DNA from: an uncultured Aquimarina sp.
GTDB lineage: Bacteria > Bacteroidota > Bacteroidia > Flavobacteriales > Flavobacteriaceae
DNA: 64,000 nucleotides
Reading direction: 5' to 3'
Assembly (NCBI GenBank): GCA_947492105.1
Contig: CANLMN010000006.1
Location: 117,804 to 181,803, forward strand
Shown: positions 27,674-37,323 of the stretch, piece after piece
How the letters are laid out: every line of letters starts with the position of its first letter
Position numbering within the stretch: the stretch's first letter is position 1
Made by a program: the position numbers and the translations under genes
The notes under the pieces: model-generated
Told to the model about the DNA's origin: nothing
Seen by the model: the letters and a program-made list of their open reading frames with translations, nothing else
Database searches by the model: none

Positions 27674-28936
27674 TTATTTCGCAGCCTCCAACACCTTTAG
27701 TTTAGTTTTCATTTCGTCATATTTAGGATCATCTAATTGTGCATAAATTTGAGTCAACGTCTTTACAACCGCTACATTCTCTGGTTCATCCTTCAGGGCA
27801 CTCTCCAAAAACGGAGCAGCAGCTCTATAAGCACCAAAACGCTTATCCTTTAACTCATCAAATCGTTTGTTATCCGCAGCCGAATTACCCAAACCATTCA
27901 TTTCTTCAACTATTTTTGCATCATCAGCTAACATTGTCGAAGACAAATTTAGTTTGGCAGTAACATAATCAGGTTTCAACTCTATAGCCTTTTTGTAATA
28001 TTCAATTGCTTTTGCATGATCTCCAAGTTGACCCGCACTTACACCAAGATTATAATACAGATCTGGATTAGTAGGATCATTAGCAACAATTTTTTCCATA
28101 ATCTCCTTATACTTCTCTACATTCCCTAATTTGTAATACAAATTAGCTTCTGTTTGTAGTAAGGAAGCATCTTTAGGATTAGTCGCTTTAGCTTTTTCAA
28201 TAGCCTTGATTGCCTCTTCATCCTTTCCTTGCTCTACATAAATTAACGCTACCATTCGAGCAACTTCACCACGTCTAGAAGGCGTTTTACGCACAGAAGG
28301 AGATCTTAACTGTTTTCCTTTCACCAACACATCTCGTTGTTTTTTTTCTGGAAAAACCTGTTCTTCTCCTGTAGCCACAGCGACACCAACATACTGCGTT
28401 TCACTACCATCATAATTTATCTTACTCAAGGTCTTATAATACTTTAACGCAGTATCATAGTTTTTTGCATTCACCGCATTAGAGGCAGCAAAATACAGAT
28501 AAGACGTATCCTTTTTGCGCATGGTATATGCCAAATGCAGCTTATCAGATGCCTTCATGAAGGATTTAGCATTTTGATCCTTTACAGCTTCGTTTACAAT
28601 CGAATTACTTAGAGAAGTTTTTGCATTTCTTATTTGTTGCTTATATTTAGAATCACCTTTAAGCGCCTTATTATAAGCTTCAACAGCTGCTTTCAAATCC
28701 TTTATACCTTTCCCTTCAACCTTACCTGCCAAAGCCTGACCTTTCAAAAAATAATACTGAGGCTTCAGTTTATCATCTAAAGTTTCTGCTTTTCCATCTA
28801 AGGAAGAAATAATTCCTTTTGCTTGAGCATATTTTCCGGTAGCTATTAGCTTTTCAGCTTCCTTCAACTCTTTTTTTTGAGCAAAAACAATAGAGGAAGC
28901 CATTAGAACAGCCATTGTTAAAAATCTAGTATTCAT
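27674..28936 (-). CDS. Periplasmic tetratricopeptide repeat protein
   Basis: 420 aa. Signal peptide (MNTRFLTMAVLMASSIVFAQ) then TPR-like repeats, for example ALIYVEQGKDEEAIKAIEKA, NLYYKLGNVEKYKEIMEKIV and VSAGQLGDHAKAIEYYKKAI, preceded by less regular helical repeats. No catalytic domain. It follows gyrA by 52 bases in the same direction and may be co-transcribed. Likely a scaffold in the periplasm; partner unknown. Confidence 0.88.
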   Translation of the reverse strand: MNTRFLTMAVLMASSIVFAQKKELKEAEKLIATGKYAQAKGIISSLDGKAETLDDKLKPQYYFLKGQALAGKVEGKGIKDLKAAVEAYNKALKGDSKYKQQIRNAKTSLSNSIVNEAVKDQNAKSFMKASDKLHLAYTMRKKDTSYLYFAASNAVNAKNYDTALKYYKTLSKINYDGSETQYVGVAVATGEEQVFPEKKQRDVLVKGKQLRSPSVRKTPSRRGEVARMVALIYVEQGKDEEAIKAIEKAKATNPKDASLLQTEANLYYKLGNVEKYKEIMEKIVANDPTNPDLYYNLGVSAGQLGDHAKAIEYYKKAIELKPDYVTAKLNLSSTMLADDAKIVEEMNGLGNSAADNKRFDELKDKRFGAYRAAAPFLESALKDEPENVAVVKTLTQIYAQLDDPKYDEMKTKLKVLEAAK

Positions 28937-28988
28937 TATTTGTTTTGTTAGTTATTTTTTGGTCTTATCGTTATTTTATTTCAAACAT

Positions 28989-31529
28989 TTATTCTTCTTC
29001 ATCATTAATTTCATTCTTCACATCAGGTGCTGTTGGCAGTCCATCATTACCCCCTTCTATCTGGACATCAGCACCATCCTCCATAACATCATCATCATTC
29101 ATCACTTTGGCCACTGCTGCTATAGCATCTTTTCCTTTAAGATTAATTAAGCGAACTCCCTGTGTTGCACGCCCCATAACTCTTAAATCTTTTACAGAAA
29201 GCCTAATAGCAACACCAGATTTATTAATTATCATTAAATCATCACTATCGGTAACATTTTTGATTGCTACCAAACTCCCTGTTTTATCTGTAACAGAAAT
29301 AGTTTTGACACCTTTTCCACCACGGTTAGTAATGCGATAATCTTCTAAACTTGATCGCTTACCATAACCATTTTCTGATACTACGAGAATATTACTATCC
29401 ATATCATTAACAGCAATCATGCCAACAACTTCATCATCATCATTTTCTAAACGAATTCCACGAACTCCAGAAGCTCCTCGTCCCATTGGACGCGTTTTTT
29501 CTTCTTCAAAGCGAATCGCCTTTCCTGATTTGATAGCAAGCATTACTTGACTCTTACCATTTGTTAACTTAGCCTCTAGTAACTCATCATCATCCTTGAT
29601 AGTGATAGCATTAATACCATTAGTTCTCGGTCTAGAATATTGTTCTAAAGAGGTTTTTTTGACTTGCCCCTTCTTAGTTGCCATTATAACATAATGGTTA
29701 TTAATATATTCCTCATCTTTGAGATCCTGTGTACAGATAAATGCTTTTACTTTATCTCCAGGTGTAATATTAATTAAATTCTGTATTGCTCTCCCTTTAG
29801 AGGTTTTACTTCCTTCAGGAATTTCAAACACACGCATCCAGAAACATTTACCACTCTGTGTAAAAAACAACATATATTGATGATTTGTACCTACAAAAAG
29901 GTGCTCTAAGAAATCTTCATTTCTAGTCGTACTTCCCTTTTGTCCAACTCCTCCTCTATTCTGTGTTTTATACTCTGTAAGAGATGTTCGCTTAATATAT
30001 CCTGCATGAGAAATAGTGATAACCACCTTCTCATCTGGGATCATATCTTCTATGCTAAAATCTCCTCCCGCATACTCAATAACAGAACGACGTTCATCTC
30101 CATATTTTGCTCTAATCTCGCGTAATTCCTCCTTGATAATCTCCATTCTACGCTCTTTCTTAGCAAGAATATCCTTTAAATCTTCGATAGTCTTCAAGAG
30201 TGCATCATATTCTGCACGTAGTTTGTCTTGTTCCAGACCTGTTAACTGACGCAATCGCATTTCTACAATTGCCTTGGCTTGAATCTCGCTAAGTTTGAAT
30301 CGTTCTATAAGGTTTTCTCTCGCTTCGTCAGCATTTGAAGAAGCCCTGATAATTGCTATAACCTCATCAATATTATCCGAAGCTATAATAAGTCCTTCTA
30401 ATATGTGAGCACGTTCTTCGGCTTTTTTGAGTTCATATTCTGTTCTACGGACAACTACCTCATGACGATGTTCCACAAAATAGTGGATCATTTCTTTCAA
30501 ATTTAATAATTGCGGTCTTCCGTTTACTAAGGCAATATTATTGACACTAAAAGATGATTGTAGTGCTGTATATTTATACAGTTGATTCAATACGATATTA
30601 GGAATGGCATCACGTTTCAATATATACACAATACGCATCCCTTTCCTGTCAGATTCGTCCCGAATACTCGAAATACCTTCTAATTTCTTATCATTAATTA
30701 GATCAGCTGTTTTTTTAATCATATCAGCCTTGTTCACTTGATACGGTATCTCCGTAACAATAATAGCTTCACGACCATTTACATCTTCAAATCCTGCTTT
30801 GGCACGCATTACGACACGTCCTCTTCCAGTTTTGAAAGCTTCTCTCACGCCATCATATCCATAGATCGTTCCTCCTGTCGGAAAATCTGGTGCTTTAATA
30901 TGTGTAATAAGTTCATCTATCTCTATATCATTATTATCAATATATGCAATAGTACCATCAACGACCTCACTTAAGTTGTGCGGAGGCATATTCGTTGCCA
31001 TACCAACAGCTATCCCTGAAGCTCCATTAATCAACAAACCTGGAACTCTTGTAGGTAATACAGTTGGCTCCTTTAAGGTATCATCAAAATTCAGACTATG
31101 ATCTACCGTTTCTTTATCGATATCTATCAACATATCATCGGCAATTTTTTGCATTCTTGCCTCTGTATATCTCATTGCTGCAGGGCTATCGCCATCAACA
31201 GAACCAAAGTTCCCTTGACCATCTACCAACATATATCTCATACTCCATTCTTGAGCCATACGAACCATAGCATCATATACCGAAGTATCACCATGGGGGT
31301 GATATTTACCCAAAACCTCTCCAACGATTCTTGCAGACTTTTTGTGAGCACTATTAGATCTCACTCCGAGTTCGTGCATTCCATAAAGTACTCTTCGGTG
31401 AACGGGTTTCATACCATCTCTAACATCGGGCAACGCACGTGACACAATGACAGACATCGAATAATCGATGTATGCAGATTTCATTTCATCCTCAATGTTG
31501 ATAGGTATTAACTTTTCTCCTTCAGCCAT
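28989..31529 (-). CDS. gyrA: DNA gyrase subunit A
   Basis: 846 aa. Catalytic Tyr121 in [10 protein letters not shown], the quinolone-region [17 protein letters not shown] (Thr82 and Asp86 at the E. coli Ser83 and Asp87 positions; Asp retained), the GyrA-box QNRGGVGQ near residue 525, six C-terminal beta-propeller blades with repeated motifs such as [14 protein letters not shown], and an acidic tail (EINDEEE). Negative supercoiling together with GyrB, not in this window. Thr in place of Ser at the first quinolone position is natural in many bacteria; resistance cannot be claimed from it. Confidence 0.98.
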   Translation of the reverse strand: MAEGEKLIPINIEDEMKSAYIDYSMSVIVSRALPDVRDGMKPVHRRVLYGMHELGVRSNSAHKKSARIVGEVLGKYHPHGDTSVYDAMVRMAQEWSMRYMLVDGQGNFGSVDGDSPAAMRYTEARMQKIADDMLIDIDKETVDHSLNFDDTLKEPTVLPTRVPGLLINGASGIAVGMATNMPPHNLSEVVDGTIAYIDNNDIEIDELITHIKAPDFPTGGTIYGYDGVREAFKTGRGRVVMRAKAGFEDVNGREAIIVTEIPYQVNKADMIKKTADLINDKKLEGISSIRDESDRKGMRIVYILKRDAIPNIVLNQLYKYTALQSSFSVNNIALVNGRPQLLNLKEMIHYFVEHRHEVVVRRTEYELKKAEERAHILEGLIIASDNIDEVIAIIRASSNADEARENLIERFKLSEIQAKAIVEMRLRQLTGLEQDKLRAEYDALLKTIEDLKDILAKKERRMEIIKEELREIRAKYGDERRSVIEYAGGDFSIEDMIPDEKVVITISHAGYIKRTSLTEYKTQNRGGVGQKGSTTRNEDFLEHLFVGTNHQYMLFFTQSGKCFWMRVFEIPEGSKTSKGRAIQNLINITPGDKVKAFICTQDLKDEEYINNHYVIMATKKGQVKKTSLEQYSRPRTNGINAITIKDDDELLEAKLTNGKSQVMLAIKSGKAIRFEEEKTRPMGRGASGVRGIRLENDDDEVVGMIAVNDMDSNILVVSENGYGKRSSLEDYRITNRGGKGVKTISVTDKTGSLVAIKNVTDSDDLMIINKSGVAIRLSVKDLRVMGRATQGVRLINLKGKDAIAAVAKVMNDDDVMEDGADVQIEGGNDGLPTAPDVKNEINDEEE

Positions 31530-31835
31530 AAAAAATAATTTAATTCATGTTTTAACTATCGGGCAATTTAAGGAAAAAACGTGTTTTTTTACCCCCATCA
31601 TCTTTCTAAAATTTGTAATTTATTAACAAAAAGTTCGACCAAATTGGTTAATAAGTTCTTCTATATTTTTTGAGCGCACTTGTACTTTTCGTATTTTTCT
31701 GTCAAATCTCACACTAAATACAGATTAATTGGAAAAAGGATTAATTTTAACTTGTGTTGATCAAAAAAATGTTATTTTAGTAACAACAGTTGTTCTTAGA
31801 AGAAAGAAAAAAAATTAATGAGTAGAATATAATGT

Positions 31836-34388
31836 ATGGATGATAATTTTTCCCCAAGAGTCAAAGATGTAATTGCTTATAGTAAAGAGGAAGCATTACG
31901 TCTAGGACATGATTTTATAGGTACAGAGCATCTTATGTTAGGATTATTACGTGGCGGTAATGGCAAGGCGATAGATATTCTTGATGCCCTAGATGTAGAT
32001 TTAACTCATCTAAGGCGTAAGGTTGAAATTCTAAGTCCAGCTAGTCCAAATATCACAATAGCATCTAACGAAAAAAAGAATCTACACCTAACAAGGCAAG
32101 CAGAACGTGCTTTGAAAACAACATTCCTAGAAGCTAAACTCTTCCAAAGCACCTCTATAAATACAGCACATTTATTATTGTGTATTTTGAGAAACGAAAA
32201 CGACCCCACTACCAAGCTATTAAATCGTTTGAAAGTGGATTATGATAATGTAAAAGACCAGTTTAAATATATGATCACAAACGAAGACGACTATATAGAA
32301 GCTCCACAAGCAGAATCTTTTTCTGATGAGGGAGATACTGATGGCGAAACTGCAAAAGACAACCCTTTTAATTCTCCATCCGGAAACAAAGCTAATAAGA
32401 AATCTAAAACACCTGTTTTGGATAATTTTGGACGCGACCTTACCGAAATGGCAGAGGAAGGAAAACTCGATCCGGTTGTAGGACGTGAAAAAGAAATTGA
32501 ACGTGTCTCACAAATTCTTAGCCGAAGAAAGAAAAACAACCCCCTACTGATAGGAGAACCAGGGGTAGGAAAATCTGCTATTGCAGAAGGTTTAGCATTA
32601 CGTATTGTAAAACGTAAAGTTTCTAGAATTCTCTTTGACAAACGTGTGGTTACACTCGACCTTGCTAGTCTCGTTGCTGGGACAAAATATCGTGGACAAT
32701 TCGAAGAGCGGATGAAAGCTGTGATGAATGAATTAGAAAAGAATGACGATATTATTCTTTTTATAGATGAAATTCATACAATTGTTGGTGCCGGTGGTGC
32801 TACAGGAAGTTTGGATGCTTCCAACATGTTCAAACCCGCTTTGGCTAGAGGCGAAATCCAATGTATCGGTGCCACAACCTTGGATGAATATAGACAATAT
32901 ATAGAAAAAGATGGTGCTCTAGAACGTCGTTTCCAAAAAGTAATCGTAGAACCTACCAATATCGAGGAAACAATAGAAATCCTTAATAATATCAAAGAAA
33001 AATACGAAGAACACCATAACGTTAATTATACAGATGATGCGATCAAAGCTTGTGTAACATTAACGAATCGTTACATGACGGATCGTTTTTTACCGGACAA
33101 AGCTATTGATGCATTAGATGAAGCAGGCTCTCGGGTACATATCACAAATATTGAAGTTCCGAAAAAAATTCTTGATCTAGAACGCAAACTAGAAGAAGTT
33201 CGTGAGCTAAAAAATAGTGTAGTAAAAAAACAAAAATACGAGGAAGCTGCAAAGCTCCGAGATGATGAAAAAAACCTGGAAAAAGAATTGAGTATTGCCC
33301 AAAAACAATGGGAAGAGGATTCTAAATTACACAAAGAGACCGTGAGCGAGGAAAATGTTGCTGATGTAGTTTCTATGATGACAGGGATACCAGTAAATCG
33401 CATTGCTCAAAAAGAAAGTAATAAGCTAGCAGAACTACCTCAATTAATTAAAGGAAAAGTAATTGGTCAAGATGAAGCTGTTGGAAAAGTAGTTAAAGCT
33501 ATCCAACGAAATCGAGCTGGACTTAAAGATCCTAATAAACCTATTGGATCCTTTATATTCCTTGGACAAACAGGTGTCGGAAAGACACAACTAGCCAAAG
33601 TACTTGCTCGTGAACTTTTTGACAGCGAGGATACCCTTATTCGCGTGGATATGAGTGAATATATGGAAAAATTTGCCATTTCGCGACTTGTAGGAGCACC
33701 TCCTGGTTATGTTGGTTACGAAGAAGGTGGACAGCTCACCGAAAAAGTTCGGAGAAAACCCTATTCTATTATACTTCTTGATGAAATCGAAAAAGCACAT
33801 CCAGATGTTTTTAATATGCTATTACAAGTTCTCGATGATGGATTTCTTACAGACAGCCTTGGACGGAAAATAGATTTTAAAAACACCATTATCATTATGA
33901 CCTCGAATATAGGAGCGCGTAAATTAAAAGATTTTGGTCAAGGGGTTGGATTCGGAACCAAAGCGCAGCAAGCTCAGAAAGACAAAAACTCTAAAGGTGT
34001 AATAGAAAGCGCCTTGAAAAAAGCATTTGCTCCAGAATTTCTAAATCGTGTGGATGATGTTGTTGTCTTCAATGCATTAGAACGAGAAGACATCCATAGA
34101 ATCATTGACATCGAATTAGACAAATTATTTGGACGCATCAAGGGCTTAGGCTATGACCTACAACTGAGTGAAAAAGCAAAAGATTACATTGCTGACAAAG
34201 GATTTGACAAACAGTATGGTGCAAGACCCTTAAAAAGAGCTATTCAAAAATACATAGAAGATGCACTTGCCGAAGAAATCATTAATTCACAATTAAAAGA
34301 AGGTGACAGTATTTTCATGGATTTTAATGACGATGATCAAGAATTAAGCATCACCATAAAGAAGACATCAACTTCAACGGAACCATAA
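31836..34388 (+). CDS. clpC: ClpC-type ATPase subunit of Clp protease
   Basis: 850 aa. Clp_N double repeat (about 1-150: [20 protein letters not shown]), first AAA domain with Walker A GEPGVGKS at 240-248 and FIDEIHT, a UVR-like linker (about 455-490, [20 protein letters not shown]), second AAA domain with Walker A GQTGVGKT near 575 and [14 protein letters not shown], and a D2-small domain. The UVR linker marks ClpC rather than ClpB. Preceded by a possible promoter (TTG near 31757, TATTTTAG near 31773) and a 13-bp palindrome at 31782 (AACAACAGTTGTT). Divergent from gyrA. Confidence 0.97.
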   Translation: MDDNFSPRVKDVIAYSKEEALRLGHDFIGTEHLMLGLLRGGNGKAIDILDALDVDLTHLRRKVEILSPASPNITIASNEKKNLHLTRQAERALKTTFLEAKLFQSTSINTAHLLLCILRNENDPTTKLLNRLKVDYDNVKDQFKYMITNEDDYIEAPQAESFSDEGDTDGETAKDNPFNSPSGNKANKKSKTPVLDNFGRDLTEMAEEGKLDPVVGREKEIERVSQILSRRKKNNPLLIGEPGVGKSAIAEGLALRIVKRKVSRILFDKRVVTLDLASLVAGTKYRGQFEERMKAVMNELEKNDDIILFIDEIHTIVGAGGATGSLDASNMFKPALARGEIQCIGATTLDEYRQYIEKDGALERRFQKVIVEPTNIEETIEILNNIKEKYEEHHNVNYTDDAIKACVTLTNRYMTDRFLPDKAIDALDEAGSRVHITNIEVPKKILDLERKLEEVRELKNSVVKKQKYEEAAKLRDDEKNLEKELSIAQKQWEEDSKLHKETVSEENVADVVSMMTGIPVNRIAQKESNKLAELPQLIKGKVIGQDEAVGKVVKAIQRNRAGLKDPNKPIGSFIFLGQTGVGKTQLAKVLARELFDSEDTLIRVDMSEYMEKFAISRLVGAPPGYVGYEEGGQLTEKVRRKPYSIILLDEIEKAHPDVFNMLLQVLDDGFLTDSLGRKIDFKNTIIIMTSNIGARKLKDFGQGVGFGTKAQQAQKDKNSKGVIESALKKAFAPEFLNRVDDVVVFNALEREDIHRIIDIELDKLFGRIKGLGYDLQLSEKAKDYIADKGFDKQYGARPLKRAIQKYIEDALAEEIINSQLKEGDSIFMDFNDDDQELSITIKKTSTSTEP

Positions 34389-34437
34389 ACTATTAATAAA
34401 TTTCCAAGAATAATAACCTAAGCGGTTATGAGTATAT

Positions 34438-34468
34438 AAATCCAAACAACTTATTGTTGTTTGGATTT
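34438..34468 (+). terminator. Terminator of clpC
   Basis: Arms AAATCCAAACAAC and GTTGTTTGGATTT with a 5-base loop, 50 bases after the clpC stop. Confidence 0.8.
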
Positions 34469-34533
34469 ATTCATTTAAGTATTTATCTTTAATACTATAC
34501 AAATCAAAAATTTTAAAAAAATAAGAGCTCAAA

Positions 34534-34920
34534 ATGATCAAGCAATATCATTTTAATTTTTGCAAAATGACTGTTTATGAAGACTATATTCTTACCGTAA
34601 TTAATGAAGGAATTACAGTCTCCGTAGAACATAATGATGTTTTGTTAGCTATTTCAGAAAAACATTTTTCTGGAAAGAATTTTGTTTATATCACCCATAG
34701 AATTAATTCCTACTCCGTAAATCCCAATGTTTATTTAAAAACCTCTCAAATAAAAAATCTGCAAGGTTTCGCCGTTATATCCGATAACCCCTTACAAGAT
34801 CATCAAGTACAGCTAGAAAAAAAATTCTTCAACAAACCTTTTGAAAAATTCAACACCTTAGGAGAAGCATTAGTCTGGAAAAACACTCTTCTTCATGAAA
34901 TTATGCCATTCAAAAAATAA
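34534..34920 (+). CDS. Small protein of unknown function, STAS-like fold possible
   Basis: 128 aa, no signal peptide. Alternating beta and helix pattern (HFNFCKMTVYEDYILTVINE, FVYITHRINSYSVNPNVYLK, IKNLQGFAVISDN, FNTLGEALVWKNTLL) resembles STAS/SpoIIAA-like single-domain proteins of flavobacteria, but no conserved phospho-serine motif is evident. A weak -7 box TATCTTTA lies near 34484. The last codons (IMPFKK-stop) and the stop lie inside the left end of a type I dispersed repeat, so the C-terminus may derive from it. Function unknown. Confidence 0.6.
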   Translation: MIKQYHFNFCKMTVYEDYILTVINEGITVSVEHNDVLLAISEKHFSGKNFVYITHRINSYSVNPNVYLKTSQIKNLQGFAVISDNPLQDHQVQLEKKFFNKPFEKFNTLGEALVWKNTLLHEIMPFKK

Positions 34921-35065
34921 CCCCAAGCTAATCATTAGTTTCTTTGTCTACTATTTCTTTGCTGTAGAATTAAACCGTATCCACGGTTATGCTTAAATTC
35001 TATAGTTCAAATTAGCAAAAACAGTTCAATTATTTTGACCTACAATTACGTTTTAACTGGTATTA
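34902..35065 (+). repeat. Dispersed palindromic repeat, type I copy overlapping a gene end
   Basis: Begins in ATGCCATTCAAAAAATAA (the coding end of the upstream gene), then GCTAATCATTAGTTTC, core CGTATCCACGGTTATGC, TTTTGACCTACAATTACG and TTTTAACTGGTAT. It carries an extra 20-odd bases between the core and the right end, shared with the copy at 58.2 kb. Confidence 0.8.
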
Positions 35066-35192
35066 TTTTTTTTGCAAAAACACCGTAATACTATTGCATA
35101 GTCTTAGCTATGGAATAAACGAACAAGGCATTTAGATGAAACAAGAACAAGGCGATATGCAACATTAAATAGCCAATTTGATTAACTGGTAT
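35066..35192 (+). repeat. Type II dispersed repeat with a type I right end
   Basis: TTTTTTTGCAAAAACACCG, core GCATAGTCTTAGCTATGG, AACAAGGCATTTAGATG, ending AGCCAATTTG joined to ATTAACTGGTAT, the type I terminus. It directly abuts the type I copy. Confidence 0.75.
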
Positions 35193-35333
35193 TGAACAAC
35201 AATAAATAAGAAGAATAGATCATAAATTACTTTTAGACCCAAACACTTCTTTGCAGGCATACTACCTGATAATCTGATATCTTCCATTTTATCGATCAAT
35301 AAACAGAAGAAAATCAAAAAGTTTTAAAAAAAA

Positions 35334-36869
35334 TTATTGAGGAATATTTTCCTGAGGCTTTCTAAACAACTCCAAGTACGACTTGCCCAAATGCGCCAAA
35401 ATATCTCCTGCCAGCAATCCCTGATAGCTAGTTTGCTGAATAGCTATATCCGCAGCACTACCATGCAAATACACTCCAAACACGGCAGCCTGTAACGATT
35501 TATACCCCTGAGCAATCAATCCAGAGATCACACCAGTTAACACATCTCCCGATCCCGCAGTTGCCATTCCGGGATTACCCGAAGTGTTTATAAACAACTC
35601 ATCCGCGGCAACAGTTATAGTATTTGCTCCTTTTATCACAATAATACAATCATACTGTTTTGAAAACTCTTTAGCCTTAGACAACTTTTCAAAATCATCC
35701 TTCCAACCGCCCAGTAAACGCTCTAACTCCTTATTATGAGGTGTAAGCACTGTTTTTTTAGGTAGTAATTTAAACATCTCAACATTTTCTGCCAAGATAT
35801 TTAGCCCATCAGCATCCACAACCAAGGAACCTTTATATTCTTTCAAAAATTCCTCAAAAGCTTTTATCGTTTGTTTAGCAGCTCCCAACCCTGGACCAAT
35901 CCCCACTACAGTTGGAATACTTGAATCAAAATCAATTTTTGTGATACATTTCTCCCCAACATCCGTAAGCACCATAGCTTCTGGAACCGCTGTTTGCAAT
36001 GACGTATACCCACAAGAAGGAATAAAAGATGTAGCCAATCCAGACCCTATACGAAGTGCAGCCTTGGTTGCCAAAATTACACTCCCGATTTTACCGTAAC
36101 TCCCCCCGATCATAAATACATGGCCAAAAGTACCTTTATGTGCATATTTCTCTCTAGGTCGATACAAAGGAAGCACTTCATTTTTGCTAATCAATGTTGC
36201 CTCTTCTTTTTCATTGCGAATAAAATCGGCATCGAGTCCAATATTCAACACCTCCAAATCTTGCGTATAGATACCGGTTTCAGGAAGAAAAAACACTAGC
36301 TTTGGCAATTGAAATGTCAGCGTAGTATTCGCATATATCACGGCCTTAGGATCATCTGGCCCTTTATCCAAATACAATCCCGAAGGAATATCTACAGCAA
36401 GTGTAAATGCTCGAGATGCATTAATATGCTTAATCAACTTACCTACCCATGGTACCAAGGGGCGGTTAAGCCCTACACCTAAGATCGCATCCACAACCAT
36501 AGCATCATTTGCGACAACTGGAAAGTCTTCTACAGATTTGAGCTGATGAGGCCATTCTTTGGCAATTCCTTTGAGTCTATCATAGTTTACTAAAAAATTC
36601 TCAGAACGTTTATCGCTAAAATTCACGATGTAGGTTTCGACAAGATATCCTTCCGCTATTAACAATCGGGCTATCACTAAGCCACTCCCCCCATTATTCC
36701 CTATCCCGCAAAAAACATGAATGGGTATCTGAGCACCTTGCAAACGTTCATGCATAAGTCTAAACACCTCATTACCTGCTCGCTCCATAAGCTCCAAAGA
36801 AGTAGTATTTTGAATTTTAATTGTAGCCGCATCGGCAGCTTGCATTTGAGTACGCGAAAAAACTTTCAT
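35334..36869 (-). CDS. nnr: Bifunctional NAD(P)H-hydrate repair enzyme Nnr
   Basis: 511 aa. N-terminal epimerase domain (YjeF_N, about 1-215: DAATIKIQNTTSLELMERAG, FCGIGNNGGSGLVIARLL, VDIPSGLYLD) and C-terminal ADP-dependent dehydratase domain (about 230-505: HKGTFGHVFMIGGSYGKIGS, VLTPHNKELERLLG, GNPGMATAGSGDVLTGVISG). It repairs R- and S-NAD(P)HX. Fused arrangement as in E. coli Nnr. Monocistronic. The repeat pair lies just downstream. Confidence 0.95.
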   Translation of the reverse strand: MKVFSRTQMQAADAATIKIQNTTSLELMERAGNEVFRLMHERLQGAQIPIHVFCGIGNNGGSGLVIARLLIAEGYLVETYIVNFSDKRSENFLVNYDRLKGIAKEWPHQLKSVEDFPVVANDAMVVDAILGVGLNRPLVPWVGKLIKHINASRAFTLAVDIPSGLYLDKGPDDPKAVIYANTTLTFQLPKLVFFLPETGIYTQDLEVLNIGLDADFIRNEKEEATLISKNEVLPLYRPREKYAHKGTFGHVFMIGGSYGKIGSVILATKAALRIGSGLATSFIPSCGYTSLQTAVPEAMVLTDVGEKCITKIDFDSSIPTVVGIGPGLGAAKQTIKAFEEFLKEYKGSLVVDADGLNILAENVEMFKLLPKKTVLTPHNKELERLLGGWKDDFEKLSKAKEFSKQYDCIIVIKGANTITVAADELFINTSGNPGMATAGSGDVLTGVISGLIAQGYKSLQAAVFGVYLHGSAADIAIQQTSYQGLLAGDILAHLGKSYLELFRKPQENIPQ

Positions 36870-37097
36870 AGAATTAATAGCATTTTTAGAATGCGAAGGT
36901 ACTTGAAAAAACCTAAGATGAAAAAATAAAATCTAAGTTAACAGAACTCCCAATACCATTTATACCATTAATTTTACATAATTGTTTTTTTAAAAGTTCC
37001 ACTATTCTAGCTATAAATTAAAATATTTTAACATTTTTCCAATTAACAAAAGCTTAAGGTTTATGTCATTTTAGTTTTTTCTGAACATAAAAAATGA

Positions 37098-37105
37098 TAC
37101 TTTTG
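37098..37105 (+). promoter_or_regulatory. Candidate -7 box of the threonine operon
   Basis: TACTTTTG matches TAnnTTTG, 20 bases before the leader ORF at 37125, so the transcript would start only about a dozen bases upstream of the leader ATG. Confidence 0.5.
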
Positions 37106-37124
37106 AGGCTTAATTAAAGTAAAA

Positions 37125-37268
37125 ATGTCTAGCATTATCTTTTTAACAACTATTCTCATGTTAATCAGCACTGTAAATCTCAGTGAGACTACGACTATGA
37201 CTACAAATACCACGACTACCCTTTGGGGTTATGCAAGATATATAGTTCCATCCAAAATGCCAGTGTAG
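37125..37268 (+). CDS. Thr-rich leader peptide of the thr operon
   Basis: 47 codons ahead of thrA. The translation has a hydrophobic start (MSSIIFLTTILMLIST) and then ETTTMTTNTTTT, where nine of twelve residues are Thr, using all four Thr codons, followed by LWGYARY. Position right after a -7 box and 55 bases before the thrA start fits a leader peptide sensing charged tRNA-Thr, as known for the thr operon in enterobacteria. An internal Met at 37158 could also start it. The downstream stretch holds a weak hairpin (TGTAGT / ACTACA) but no U-tract terminator, so the mechanism is open. Confidence 0.65.
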   Translation: MSSIIFLTTILMLISTVNLSETTTMTTNTTTTLWGYARYIVPSKMPV

Positions 37269-37323
37269 TGAAACTTCAACTACATACTGCTTTAATCGAT
37301 ATTAATAATTCAAAAAAAATACT

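Noticed and set aside
31098-31442. 114-codon plus-strand frame within gyrA
   Set aside because: Fully antisense to GyrA; shadow frame rich in Tyr, His and Ile.
36949-36985. Short AATACCATTTATACCATT stretch like a repeat end
   Set aside because: No core hairpin or second end follows, so it may be chance in AT-rich DNA.
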